Source: Cryobacterium algoricola (GTDB lineage: Bacteria > Actinomycetota > Actinomycetes > Actinomycetales > Microbacteriaceae). Taken from it: DNA of 47,701 nucleotides. The DNA is taken from contig NZ_SOFG01000002.1 of the NCBI RefSeq assembly GCF_004402485.1, forward strand, positions 7,738 to 55,438, given 5' to 3'. The notes below the pieces were generated by a model, which ran no database searches, was not told where the DNA came from, and saw only the letters and a list, made by a program, of their open reading frames with translations. Positions within the stretch are counted from its first letter, which is position 1, and the number at the start of each line of letters is the position of its first letter. Below are positions 24,354 through 33,105 of the stretch, in pieces. A program made the translations under genes and the position numbers.

Positions 24354-25346
24354 CTAGACGGGCTGGGTGAGGTCCCGGAGCACGTCGGGCAGGCCGAGGC
24401 CGAAGCGGGAGTAGTCGCCGGCGCTCCAGGCCCGAAACACCGGGGGCAGGCGGCGCAGCCGCGAGGCCGGCAGCCCGCTGCGCATCCGCTCGTGGGCGAG
24501 CTTCGCGTTGATCCGTCCCAGCACGTCCGCGGACGGCCGCGGGCGGAGGGCCACCGAGCGCTCCTGCAGAGCCCGGGCACGGGCGAGCAGCCGGGCGTTG
24601 CGGGCGGTCCGGGGCGCGGTCAGGCGGCCGAGCCGGCCCGCGGCGTCCAGCGAGGACGCCCCGATCTGGTTGCCGTCGTGCTGGCGGTAGTCCACGAGGG
24701 GCTCCTCGAGCAGGTCGACCGTGCCCGTCGCCGCGGCGACGATCGCGAGCCACTCGTCGTGCACCCACTCCGCCGGGAACGGCCGCGCCCGGGCCGCCAG
24801 GTCGCGGCGCAGCACGAGGGTCGCCCCGGTCACGATGTTCCGGCGCAGCAGCGCGTCGATGGCGGACCCGGAATGCACGGCGTACCGGTCCGCCGACGAG
24901 ACCCTGAGGGTGTTGAGCAGGGTGACGCCCAGCGGATGCCCGTCCGAGTCCACGAGTCGGGCATCCGTGTGCAGCAGCGCCAGCTGGGGCCTGCGCTCGA
25001 ATACCGCGGCGATCTTCGCGAGCCGGTCGGCGTGCCAGACGTCGTCCTGGTCGCTCAGCGCGATCAGGTCGCCCGTGCAGGCCGCGATCGCCTGCTCGAA
25101 GTTGGCGGTCACGCCGAGGGCGACCGGGTTCCGCAGAATCCGCACCGCGAGGGTGACGGCCGGGTGCTCGGCCCGCCAGGCCGACCAGACCCGGTCAATG
25201 ACGGCGAGGGTGTCGTCCGTGGAGTTGTCGTCGGAGACCACGATCTCGGCGGGCGGCCGCGACTGGTTCAGGATGCTGAGCAGTTGCTCGGTGACGAAAG
25301 CAGCACCGTTGTGGGTGCAGAGCGCCACGGAGACCGAAAGGGGCAC
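24354..25346 (-). CDS. Family 2 glycosyltransferase (rhamnosyltransferase-like)
   Basis: A 330-residue soluble GT-A enzyme. It starts VSVALCTHNGAAFV, has SDDNSTDDT (38-46) and the metal site SDQDDVW (98-104); the central VTGATLVLRRDL and HDEWLAI segments fit inverting GT2 enzymes of O-antigen loci. It would add a sugar to the lipid-linked repeat. The GTG start at 25346 lies 2 nt after the stop of the DPM-like gene (TAG at 25349-25351), so the two form an operon. A short gap separates it from the convergent O-antigen ligase gene. Confidence 0.9.
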   Translation of the reverse strand: MPLSVSVALCTHNGAAFVTEQLLSILNQSRPPAEIVVSDDNSTDDTLAVIDRVWSAWRAEHPAVTLAVRILRNPVALGVTANFEQAIAACTGDLIALSDQDDVWHADRLAKIAAVFERRPQLALLHTDARLVDSDGHPLGVTLLNTLRVSSADRYAVHSGSAIDALLRRNIVTGATLVLRRDLAARARPFPAEWVHDEWLAIVAAATGTVDLLEEPLVDYRQHDGNQIGASSLDAAGRLGRLTAPRTARNARLLARARALQERSVALRPRPSADVLGRINAKLAHERMRSGLPASRLRRLPPVFRAWSAGDYSRFGLGLPDVLRDLTQPV

Positions 25347-25348
25347 GG

Positions 25349-26539
25349 CTAGACGCGCTTCAGGCCGACCGACAGCACACCGAGGAACAGCCCGGCCATC
25401 ACCGTCTGCGCGCCGAGCATCATCAGGAGCGCAGCGAGGACGGCGCCACGGATCGCCGCATCCGCCTCGAGTGCGCCGTAGCCGCTCGCGGCCCAGCCGG
25501 CGAGCTGGGCGATCGCGATGCCGAGGCCGAGGATGAACACGAGCGCACCGACGATGGCGCTGCTCTCGAGGCTGATTCTCTTCTGCAGGCGGTCGAAGTT
25601 GCGGCTTCGGGGAATCTGGAAGCCCTCGTGCTGGGCGTAGATCTTGGTCAGGATGGCGAACAGTACGGCCTGGTAGCCGACGACCGAGAGCGCCGCGAGG
25701 TAGACCTGACTCGAGGCGTAGAACCCGACGGGCCCGACGACGATGGGCCCGGCGCTGAGGAGCACCGACCCGATCATGCCGATTCCGAACCCGAGGGTCC
25801 CGGGGATCAGGAACAACCAGCGCGGGCTGAAGATCAGCAGGAACCGGAGGTGGCGCCAGCCGTCGTGCCAGCTGCGGAGGTGCGGCGGGCGGCTGCGCCC
25901 GTCCTTGCTGAGGGTCGTGGGCACTTCGCTGACCCGGGAGCCGCCGAGGGTCGACTTCACGACCATCTCGCTGGCGAACTCCATGCCGGTCGTCTGCAGG
26001 TGCAGCGCGAGCATCGAGCGGCGGTTGAAGCCGCGCAGGCCGCAGTGGAAGTCCTTGATCGGCGAGCGGAAGAGCACCCGTCCGATCCAGGACAGCACCG
26101 GGTTGCCGAGGTACTTGTGCAGCGGGGGCATCGCGCCCGGTTCGATCCCGCCGAGGAAGCGGTTGCCCATCACGAGTTCGTCGCCGGCCCGGAGCCGGTC
26201 CATGAACCCGTCGAGGTTGCTGAAGTCGTAGCTGTCGTCCGCGTCGCCCATGATCACGTACGTGCCCTGGGCGGCGGCGATTCCGCCGATCAGCGCGCTG
26301 CCGTACCCCTTGTCCGCGACGGCGACGACGCGTGCGCCGTGGGCTGCGGCGATCTCCTGCGACCCGTCGGTGCTGCCGTTGTCGGCGATGAGCACCTCAC
26401 CGGAGATCCCGCTTCGTTCCAGATAGGCCTGTGCTTTGTCGATGCACACCGCGAGGGTTTCGGCTTCGTTGAGGCACGGCATCAGGATCGAAAGTTCGAG
26501 GGTCTCGGTGAGTGGCATGCGTGAAACAGGTCCCGTCAT
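25349..26539 (-). CDS. DPM/DPG-like family 2 glycosyltransferase with C-terminal membrane helices
   Basis: A 396-residue enzyme. The GT-A domain (about 12-240) has LMPCLNEAETL, ADNGSTDGS and the metal-binding GDADDSYDF, followed by a signature (KDFHCGLRGFNR) of polyprenyl-phosphate hexose synthases. Four hydrophobic segments form the C-terminal third. It likely moves a hexose from a nucleotide sugar to undecaprenyl or decaprenyl phosphate. The ATG at 26539 has an AAAGGAG Shine-Dalgarno, though at 11 nt; the ATG at 26518 has none. Only 37 bp separate it from the divergent GT2 gene. Confidence 0.88.
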   Translation of the reverse strand: MTGPVSRMPLTETLELSILMPCLNEAETLAVCIDKAQAYLERSGISGEVLIADNGSTDGSQEIAAAHGARVVAVADKGYGSALIGGIAAAQGTYVIMGDADDSYDFSNLDGFMDRLRAGDELVMGNRFLGGIEPGAMPPLHKYLGNPVLSWIGRVLFRSPIKDFHCGLRGFNRRSMLALHLQTTGMEFASEMVVKSTLGGSRVSEVPTTLSKDGRSRPPHLRSWHDGWRHLRFLLIFSPRWLFLIPGTLGFGIGMIGSVLLSAGPIVVGPVGFYASSQVYLAALSVVGYQAVLFAILTKIYAQHEGFQIPRSRNFDRLQKRISLESSAIVGALVFILGLGIAIAQLAGWAASGYGALEADAAIRGAVLAALLMMLGAQTVMAGLFLGVLSVGLKRV

Positions 26540-26576
26540 TGTTGGTAAGGCTCCTTTATCGTACAGACTGTGCTTT

Positions 26577-27452
26577 GTGAACCTTGGACTCGTTGTGTCA
26601 ACGCTTGGCCGTGTCGAGAGCCTGCGACGACTCTTCGATTCCCTTGCTGACCAGATGAAAACAGATGACGCCCTTGTCGTCGTCGCCCAGCGCAACCTCC
26701 CGGAGGTGCAGGCCCTGGCGGCGGAGTTCGGCTCATCGACCTTCCGCATTTCGGTCACCACGTCGCCCCCTGGCGCCTCTCGTGGCCGCAACGCGGGCGT
26801 CGCCGCCCTGCCGGACGACCCGGGCCGGCTCCTCAACTTCCCCAATGACACCACGTGGTTTCCGCCGGCCACGCTCGACCGGCTCCGCAGCCTGCCGAAC
26901 GGGCTCCGGGCCGGCGCCCTCACCGTCGTCGACGAGAACGGCCCGAAATTCGTGCTGCCCGCTCCCGGCACCGCGCTCGACCAGCGCACCGTGTGGACGG
27001 TCATCGAGATGGGCATCCTGATCCGCCGTGACGTGTTCGATGCGCTGGGCGGATTCGATCCCGAGATCGGCACGGGGGCGCCAACGCCCTGGCAGGCGGG
27101 CGAGGCCACCGACCTGCTGCTCACACTCCTGCGCGCCGAACCAGACATCGACTTCGCCTGGCAGCCGGGCACCCTCTTCGTTGGCGGGATCGCCGACCCG
27201 AGCGGACTGACGAGCGCCGAACGCCGCCGCAAACTGCGCGGCTACGGACGCGGCCTGGGCCGGCTCGTCACCCGGTGGCGGTACCCGCTGTGGTGGCGCT
27301 TCGCCTTCCTCGGCGGAGGCTTGTTCTTCGGGTTGCGCAATCACAGCACGAACAAACCCGCCGACGGGTGGTGGGTCTTCCTCGGCCGCCTGGAAGGCAT
27401 GCTCGGGCATACCCTCGACCGCAACCGCACGTTCACGGCGGTGACCCGATGA
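26577..27452 (+). CDS. Family 2-like glycosyltransferase
   Basis: About 291 residues from the GTG at 26577. The first strand VNLGLVVSTLGRVESL is a typical GT2 beginning, PGASRGRNAGVA lies at the acceptor-side loop, and FPNDTTWFPP takes the place of the usual D-x-D (an N-D-T variant). The later LIRRDVFDALGGFDPEIG is a strong family signature. The open frame extends about 47 codons upstream, but this part overlaps the divergent gene. A TATCGT -10-like box lies at 26557-26562. It overlaps the membrane gene that follows (ATGA). The weak metal site makes catalytic activity less certain. Confidence 0.78.
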   Translation: MNLGLVVSTLGRVESLRRLFDSLADQMKTDDALVVVAQRNLPEVQALAAEFGSSTFRISVTTSPPGASRGRNAGVAALPDDPGRLLNFPNDTTWFPPATLDRLRSLPNGLRAGALTVVDENGPKFVLPAPGTALDQRTVWTVIEMGILIRRDVFDALGGFDPEIGTGAPTPWQAGEATDLLLTLLRAEPDIDFAWQPGTLFVGGIADPSGLTSAERRRKLRGYGRGLGRLVTRWRYPLWWRFAFLGGGLFFGLRNHSTNKPADGWWVFLGRLEGMLGHTLDRNRTFTAVTR

Positions 27453-28606
27453 CCGCGGACCTGCCCTCCCCCGTGCGACTGCGCCAGGCCACGATGAGCC
27501 TGATCACCCTGCTCGGCGGCGTGTCCCTGGCCGTCATCCCCGCAGCGACGGTGTCGATCTCCTCGCGGCTGTTCAGCCGGCCGGAACAGGGCATCATCGC
27601 CGTTGCGGTCATGGTCGCAACCTTCGCCGGCCAGCTCACCTTCGCGGTCGTGCTCGAGTCCCGGCTCAGCTCGGCAGCAACCGAACGCCGGGTCGTCTTC
27701 CCCCTCTGGCTCGCCGGTCTCGCGCTCCTCGCCGCGCTCGTGATCGCGGTCAATCCGACCAACCCCGTCGTACTGTGCGTCGGACTTCCGCTCCTGATCG
27801 CCGCCCTCGAGGTCGGTCGCGGGGTCTCGGTCGCCGAGCGCCTCGATGTGCGCGAGATCTGGGCATCCGTTGCCGTCGGCCTCGGCGCCCTCGGCGGCGT
27901 CGCCGCAGCATTCGCGGGCCAGCAGTGGGCGCTCATCCCGCTCGTGGCCGGCATCGCCGGGGCCACGATCGTGCGGTGCCTGCCGGTCTCCCACCGGGCG
28001 AGCCGCCCCGATCCGGCGGTGATGGGCTGGGTCGTGGCCGACACGGCGATCACCGGCGTGATCTACCCGCTCTTGAACACGATGATCCTGGCCCTGCTCG
28101 GCCCCGGCGACGCAGTGCTGTTCACCGCGATCGCCACGGTCTCCGGGCTCCTGGCGATCCCGCTCAACTTCATGCGCCTCCGACTGTTGAAGGCCCATTC
28201 CCGGCTCGACATCGCCGTCTCGGGCGGCGCCGTGCTCGCCGCCGTCGTCGTCCTCGTCGTCCTCGAACGCACAGGAGCACTCGGCCTCATCTTCGGCGGC
28301 GTCTGGACGAACTCCGCGGTGCTGCTCCCCCTCGTGCTCGCCTGCGGCTGGCGCGCGGCCTCGCTCGCGACCACCATCCCCTTCGCCACCCTCCGCCGGA
28401 TGGGCGAAGCGCGCCTGCTCACCGGGCTGCGCGCAGCCGTCTCCCTGATGGCCTTCGCCCTCGCCGCGATCGGGCTGGCCCTGCACGACCTCTCGGCGGT
28501 GTTCCTCGGCCTGCTCGTCGCCGAGCTGATTTCCGCCGTGGTCTACGAGCTCGCCCGGCGGCATCGGGTGCGCGTGGCCGAACGGCTCGCGGTGGCTGCC
28601 CAGTGA
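27449..28606 (+). CDS. Polytopic membrane protein, flippase (Wzx/MOP)-like
   Basis: A 385-residue protein with about 10-12 hydrophobic helices separated by short polar turns, no soluble domain and regularly placed charged turns (LSSAATERR, KAHSRLD). This fits polysaccharide exporters of the MOP superfamily, but no defining motif can be read, so the identification rests on topology and neighbourhood. The ATG overlaps the stop of the GT2-like gene (ATGA), and its own stop overlaps the start of the GT4 gene (GTGA). All three are translated together. Confidence 0.65.
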   Translation: MTADLPSPVRLRQATMSLITLLGGVSLAVIPAATVSISSRLFSRPEQGIIAVAVMVATFAGQLTFAVVLESRLSSAATERRVVFPLWLAGLALLAALVIAVNPTNPVVLCVGLPLLIAALEVGRGVSVAERLDVREIWASVAVGLGALGGVAAAFAGQQWALIPLVAGIAGATIVRCLPVSHRASRPDPAVMGWVVADTAITGVIYPLLNTMILALLGPGDAVLFTAIATVSGLLAIPLNFMRLRLLKAHSRLDIAVSGGAVLAAVVVLVVLERTGALGLIFGGVWTNSAVLLPLVLACGWRAASLATTIPFATLRRMGEARLLTGLRAAVSLMAFALAAIGLALHDLSAVFLGLLVAELISAVVYELARRHRVRVAERLAVAAQ

Positions 28607-29754
28607 GCCTGGTCCTCGTCGACCTGCTCTTCTTCACCGGGAAGAAGGGCGGTATGGAGTCCTACGTGCGCGAGCTCTACTCGCGGCTGCGGCCGACCGA
28701 TCTGAACCTGACCTTCGTCGCTCTCGCCTCGACGGAACTCGCCGCCACGGACACCTCCTGGTTTCCCGGGGAGGTCGTCGACTCCGGCATCAGCGGTGAG
28801 GACCGGGTCGCCTGGGCCCGCGGCGAACTGTTCAGCGTCGCCCGCTTCGCCCGCCGCCTCGGCGCCGACCTGATCCACTGCCCGGCGAACCTGGGCCCGG
28901 TGTACTCGCGCATCCCGGTGCTGCTCACGGTGCATGACCTGTTGCCGTTCCGCCACCCCGAGTACGTGCCCGGTGCGTATTCGGTCGTGCTCCGCACCAT
29001 GATCCGGGTCGCCGCCCGCGGTGCCCGCCGCGTGCTGACGGTCAGCACGGCCTCCCGCGCTGACATCGTGAGCTACCTGCACGTTCCGGAAGCCCGGATC
29101 GACGTGGTTCCGCTCGCCGGCAAGCCGTTCCTGCCCCGCCCAGCCGAACCCGTCGCATCCCAACCCGCGGCACGCGAATCGGCTGAGGACCAGACGGCTG
29201 TCGCCGAGGTCGCCCGGCTGCCGCGGCAGCTGCTCGCCGTCGGCAACCGGATGCCGCACAAGAACTTTCCGTTGTTGCTGGAGGCGCTCGCGCTCGTCCC
29301 CGCCGATGCCCGGCCGCGACTGGTCGTCACCGGCAGCCACGGCGACGACCCCCTCGCCCCGGTCGTCGCCCGGCTCGGCCTCGACTCCTGGGTGTCGCTG
29401 CGCGGCTGGCTGGGAGCGGACGAGCTCGACCGTCTCTACGCCGAATCGACGATGGTCGTGTTCCCCACGCTCTTCGAAGGCTTCGGGCTGCCCGTGCTCG
29501 AGGCGATGTCGCGGGGCTGCCCGGTCGTCTGTTCGAGTATCCCGGTGCTGCACGAGGTCGCCGGCGATTCCGCGGTCTACGTTTCTCCCCTCGATGCTCC
29601 GACACTCGCGGCGTCGATCACGACGCTTCTGGGTGATCCTGCCGAACTGCGCCGCCGGTCGGCGCTGGGACTGGCCCGCGCCGCCACGTTTTCCTGGGAG
29701 CGCACCGCCCGGCAGACCGAAGCCTCGATTCAGCGGGCCCTGGCCGCGCGGTAG
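28603..29754 (+). CDS. Family 4 glycosyltransferase
   Basis: A 383-residue GT-B enzyme. The N-terminal domain starts with a glycine-rich donor/acceptor loop (TGKKGGMESYV) and contains LTVHDLLPFRHPEY. The C-terminal domain has VGNRMPHKNFPLLL and the E-x7-E signature region FPTLFEGFGLPVLEAMSRG near 290-308. It is a retaining transferase adding a sugar to the growing repeat unit at the cytoplasmic face. The GTG start overlaps the membrane-protein stop. Its 3' end overlaps that of the convergent GT4 gene by 25 bp, which leaves no room for a separate terminator. Confidence 0.9.
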   Translation: MSLVLVDLLFFTGKKGGMESYVRELYSRLRPTDLNLTFVALASTELAATDTSWFPGEVVDSGISGEDRVAWARGELFSVARFARRLGADLIHCPANLGPVYSRIPVLLTVHDLLPFRHPEYVPGAYSVVLRTMIRVAARGARRVLTVSTASRADIVSYLHVPEARIDVVPLAGKPFLPRPAEPVASQPAARESAEDQTAVAEVARLPRQLLAVGNRMPHKNFPLLLEALALVPADARPRLVVTGSHGDDPLAPVVARLGLDSWVSLRGWLGADELDRLYAESTMVVFPTLFEGFGLPVLEAMSRGCPVVCSSIPVLHEVAGDSAVYVSPLDAPTLAASITTLLGDPAELRRRSALGLARAATFSWERTARQTEASIQRALAAR

Positions 29755-30911
29755 CGTTCGAGGATCTCCCCGACGGAAGCGCTCAGGCCGCTCCGGACCC
29801 GTTCGGCCTGAAACCACGCGAGGGTGGAGCGTCGCAGCGGTTCCCCGCCCTCGATCGCCCGCACGATCGCGGCACCGAGGGCTTCTGCCCCCACGTTTTC
29901 GGCCACGAAGCCGTTGACCCCGTCGTGCACGAGCTCGGCGGCGGCGTTGTCCTCGCCCGCGACCACCACGCTCGGGGTGCCGCTCGCGGCGGCCTCGGCG
30001 ATGACGAGGCCGAACCCTTCCCTGGCGGAGGGGTTCACAAGCACGCTCGCCGCGGCGAAGTGCGCGTTCAGCTCCGTCTCGCTCACCCGGCCGAGGAAGT
30101 CGACGGCGTGGTCGAGGCCGAGTTCGGTGACGCTGCGCCGCACGTTGGGCGTCTCCGGGCCGGTTCCGACGATGGTCGCGCGCACTCCCGGCACGGTGCG
30201 CCGCGCGACGACGAGCGCCGCGGGCAAGTCCGTCAGGCGCTTGTCGGCAATGTGGCGGCCGACGAAGAGCACGGTGGCTGGGCGCTCGACCGGGCCGGCG
30301 GCATCCGCCCCCGGCTCGGCACGGTCGGCGACGTCGACGAGGTCGACCAGGCCGAGCACGACGGGGTCGGCCGCGGAGCGGTACGCCCGGACCTTGGCGC
30401 GGGTGAACCGGCTGTTGACGGTGTGCAGTTCGCCGAGACGCAGCGCCACGAATTGCAGGGCGGATGCCACGGTGCCGACGAGCGGGCCGGAGTAGCGTCG
30501 CCATTTCCGCCAGCTCCACACTTCGAGCCAGTCGGTGACGAGGTAACTGCGGGTGCCGAGGAGCGCGAGCCGCACCGCGAACACGTTGAGCACCGGCAGG
30601 GCACTCACGATGACGAGGTCATAGTCGCGCCGGTGCCGCCGGAAGTGCGTGAAGAGGCCACGGGCGAAGGCCACGGCACTCGCCGGCGTGCGGGTGCCCG
30701 CAGCGTCGTAGATGTCGCCGCGCCACACCGAGGTGATCGGGAAGGGCGCCTGCGGCGCCTCTCCCTCCGCCCACTGGCCACGGGTCACGTACTCGACGGA
30801 GGAGCCCCGGTCCTGCAGCAGCTCGGCGATGCGCCGGTAGACCCGCTCGCCGCCGCCGGTGTTCAGCGGGAAGATGCAGTCGTAGGCGATCGCGACTCTC
30901 GGTTCAGGCAC
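29730..30911 (-). CDS. Family 4 glycosyltransferase
   Basis: A 393-residue GT-B enzyme. The N-terminal domain has AYDCIFPLNTGGGERVY with the glycine-rich loop, and the C-terminal domain has LFVGRHIADKRLTDLP and NPSAREGFGLVIAEAAASGTP. It likely adds mannose, glucose or a related sugar. The GTG at 30911 overlaps the stop of the DUF2142 gene by 8 nt and directly precedes the first beta strand. An ATG at 30953 would add 14 Pro/Thr residues and cannot be excluded. Its 3' end overlaps the neighbouring forward GT4 gene. Confidence 0.88.
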   Translation of the reverse strand: MPEPRVAIAYDCIFPLNTGGGERVYRRIAELLQDRGSSVEYVTRGQWAEGEAPQAPFPITSVWRGDIYDAAGTRTPASAVAFARGLFTHFRRHRRDYDLVIVSALPVLNVFAVRLALLGTRSYLVTDWLEVWSWRKWRRYSGPLVGTVASALQFVALRLGELHTVNSRFTRAKVRAYRSAADPVVLGLVDLVDVADRAEPGADAAGPVERPATVLFVGRHIADKRLTDLPAALVVARRTVPGVRATIVGTGPETPNVRRSVTELGLDHAVDFLGRVSETELNAHFAAASVLVNPSAREGFGLVIAEAAASGTPSVVVAGEDNAAAELVHDGVNGFVAENVGAEALGAAIVRAIEGGEPLRRSTLAWFQAERVRSGLSASVGEILERYRAARAR

Positions 30912-32550
30912 GGACGGCCAGGTCGGGCAGGGCGTCGCTGGAGTCCGGTTCACCGTCCAGAACCTCGGCGAGGGGGTCTCGCCGGGCCGCCGCCGCGCCG
31001 AGCCGGCCGACGAACACGACGAAGCCGAGGGAGACGAGACAGTAGAGACCGAACAGCACGATCCAGCCGAGCGGCGGCTGCCAGGTCGGGTTCTTCCACA
31101 TCGTGCTGATCGGCAGGGCCCCGCCGATCACGTAGCGCTGCAGCACGAAGAAGAACGCCAACACGCCGAAGGCGGCGATCAGTGCCGCACCGATCCAGGT
31201 GATCCGGGACGACAGGTAGGCCACCGGACGGCCATCCCGTTCCGAGAGCAGCCAGCCGGCGACGACCAGGACGCCCAGGTAGAGGAACAGCCCGTAGCGG
31301 CCCTGCCAGATGATGCCCGTCTGGGCGACGCTGTAACCCTGCACGAGCGCCGGGACGAGGAAGGCGGCAGCCGTCACAAGAGCCAGCAGCAACACGCTAC
31401 GCCGGCCCATCGCCGTGAACGCGATCACGAGCAGCACCCCGACCGCGGCGATGGCGGGCCAGTACGACCAGACCGGCAAGGGCGTGTCCAGCCAGCCGAA
31501 GTATCCGATCGCCTGCTGCAGGAAGTCCGGGGTCGTCCGGATCACGTAGGCGAATCCCTGCAGGAAGGTTCCGCCGACGTAGGGGGCGTCGGTAGCGCTC
31601 GCTTGGCCGGAAAGGCTCCCGCCCTTGAGCGTCCACCACAACGAGAACAGGCCGCCGACCGCGATCGCGCCCAGCCACCAGTAGCTCCGGACCGAAACGA
31701 ACAGTGCCTTGGCCGGCCGCCACCCGCTCACGACCAGGCAGAAGGCGACCACGAGCACCAGCCAGAGCGGCCCGAGGGCGCGTGCGTTCGCCAGCACGAC
31801 GGAGGACACCGTGACAGCCCCCCAGAGGTACCAGCGCGGCACGGAGGACTGCCAGGGCCGTGCGGGGTCATAGGACTGCAGAAGCCTCAGCAGCGCCACC
31901 CACAGGGTCAGCGCGGAGGCTATCTCGATGCCGTTCGGGTTGACCGCACCCATCAGGTACAGGTTCATCGGGGCGGCGATGAATGCGACGGCCAGGGGCA
32001 TCCACCGGGAGCGCCGCACGGAGACCGAGATCTGGAATGCCGCTGCGATGAACAGCGAGGCGAGCAGGGCGCTCATCAGTCGCATGGCATAGACGCCGGC
32101 GCTGCCCGTGAACAGCAGGCTCGGCCAACCGATCGCGTAGTAGTAGATCGGGTTGTACGTGCCGACCCAGGTGGACGCCCAGGGAGTGCCCGTGGCATCG
32201 CCCAGCTCTGCCCCGCAGCTCGCGGACTGGTCGGGGTAGAACGCGAAGCAGAGGATCTGCGGGCTGTAGGCATAGCCGGCGGGCAGGTCGACGACCGGAT
32301 GCCGGACGCCCTCCACCGGGTGGCCGGTCAGCTCTCCACGCACTTGCGCGATGGCCTTCACCGAGTGCGCGCTCTCATCGGGCACGGAGAAGATCGGGCT
32401 CGCGAGCGCCCACAGGGACGACAGCGCGAAGAGGATGGCGAAGGCGATGGCGAAGACAGACCACGAGCCGGATGCGAATCGTGCGCGTTCCAGCACAGCC
32501 GGACGCGAGTCACCCGCCCCTCGCGTGTCATCCGCACGTTGGGAGGTCAC
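30904..32550 (-). CDS. DUF2142 family polytopic membrane protein
   Basis: A 548-residue protein with about 12-13 helices. The first large extracytoplasmic loop carries SPIFSVPDESAHSVKA, an acid-rich motif after helix 1 as in GT-C type glycosyltransferases and DUF2142 proteins. A second loop is rich in Trp/Tyr/Pro (TPDFLQQAIGYFGWLDTPLPVW). It probably transfers a sugar from a polyprenyl carrier outside the cell; this is inference, since DUF2142 is uncharacterised for most members. A GTG start at 32550. The second family member in this window is at 36353. Confidence 0.85.
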   Translation of the reverse strand: MTSQRADDTRGAGDSRPAVLERARFASGSWSVFAIAFAILFALSSLWALASPIFSVPDESAHSVKAIAQVRGELTGHPVEGVRHPVVDLPAGYAYSPQILCFAFYPDQSASCGAELGDATGTPWASTWVGTYNPIYYYAIGWPSLLFTGSAGVYAMRLMSALLASLFIAAAFQISVSVRRSRWMPLAVAFIAAPMNLYLMGAVNPNGIEIASALTLWVALLRLLQSYDPARPWQSSVPRWYLWGAVTVSSVVLANARALGPLWLVLVVAFCLVVSGWRPAKALFVSVRSYWWLGAIAVGGLFSLWWTLKGGSLSGQASATDAPYVGGTFLQGFAYVIRTTPDFLQQAIGYFGWLDTPLPVWSYWPAIAAVGVLLVIAFTAMGRRSVLLLALVTAAAFLVPALVQGYSVAQTGIIWQGRYGLFLYLGVLVVAGWLLSERDGRPVAYLSSRITWIGAALIAAFGVLAFFFVLQRYVIGGALPISTMWKNPTWQPPLGWIVLFGLYCLVSLGFVVFVGRLGAAAARRDPLAEVLDGEPDSSDALPDLAVRA

Positions 32551-32700
32551 TGGGGTCTGGGTCCATTTCCGTCATGGGCGTCGAGCCCGCCGCCTGCTGA
32601 TTGGCCCGTCACCGCTCGCGAGTGTCTCGTCAGGCTTCGACACACTCTATGGCATGAAGTTCGAAGCGGAGGCCGAACGGCCGGTCGCCGATCGCTTCGG

Positions 32701-32716
32701 CTGATGGTGCCATCAG
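32701..32716 (-). repeat. Short palindrome at the DUF2304 stop
   Basis: CTGATGG-TG-CCATCAG is a perfect 7+7 repeat that includes the DUF2304 stop codon. The 2-nt centre is too tight for a full hairpin. The 162-bp region 32551-32712 holds no gene and no clear promoter; a TAGAGT box near 32658-32663 on the reverse strand is too far from the next start to assign. Confidence 0.3.
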
Positions 32717-33105
32717 GCGTCGGCGTCTGGATCTGGTGGAGTCGTCTCTCTGGACAGCTGCGTTTCGACTTGTCGCAGTCGCAGCTCGACAAGTGCGAGC
32801 GATTCGGCGAGTGAGCGAACTTTTTCTTCCGCCCTGGTGAGTTCGGCGCTGTGCTGAAGGCACACCAGGACGAGGATCGCGATGCCGACGAAGAAAACCA
32901 GGTTCGTCGGCACCTGAATTCCGACGACGCCCGCCGCCCATTCGAGACTGACCGGGAAGATGCTGACCAGGAGGGCCAGTAAACCGGCCGCGAGCCACCA
33001 GACGGCGTGCCGTTCCCGGAGCCGTCGTTTCCGGAGGAGTTCGATCACGACAACGAGAATCAAGATGGCCGCAGCCACACCGAGGACGTAACTCGTCGTG
33101 TTCAT
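32713..33105 (-). CDS. DUF2304 family small membrane protein
   Basis: A 130-residue protein with three hydrophobic helices (about 5-24, 35-55, 62-85) and a C-terminal charged, coiled-coil-like helix (AEEKVRSLAESLALVELRLRQ is the core region). The family is regularly paired with DPM-like GT2 enzymes; here its ATG overlaps the GT2 stop (ATGA, 33102-33105). It probably anchors or regulates that enzyme, or assists lipid-sugar flipping, which is inference from gene pairing. Confidence 0.88.
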   Translation of the reverse strand: MNTTSYVLGVAAAILILVVVIELLRKRRLRERHAVWWLAAGLLALLVSIFPVSLEWAAGVVGIQVPTNLVFFVGIAILVLVCLQHSAELTRAEEKVRSLAESLALVELRLRQVETQLSRETTPPDPDADA

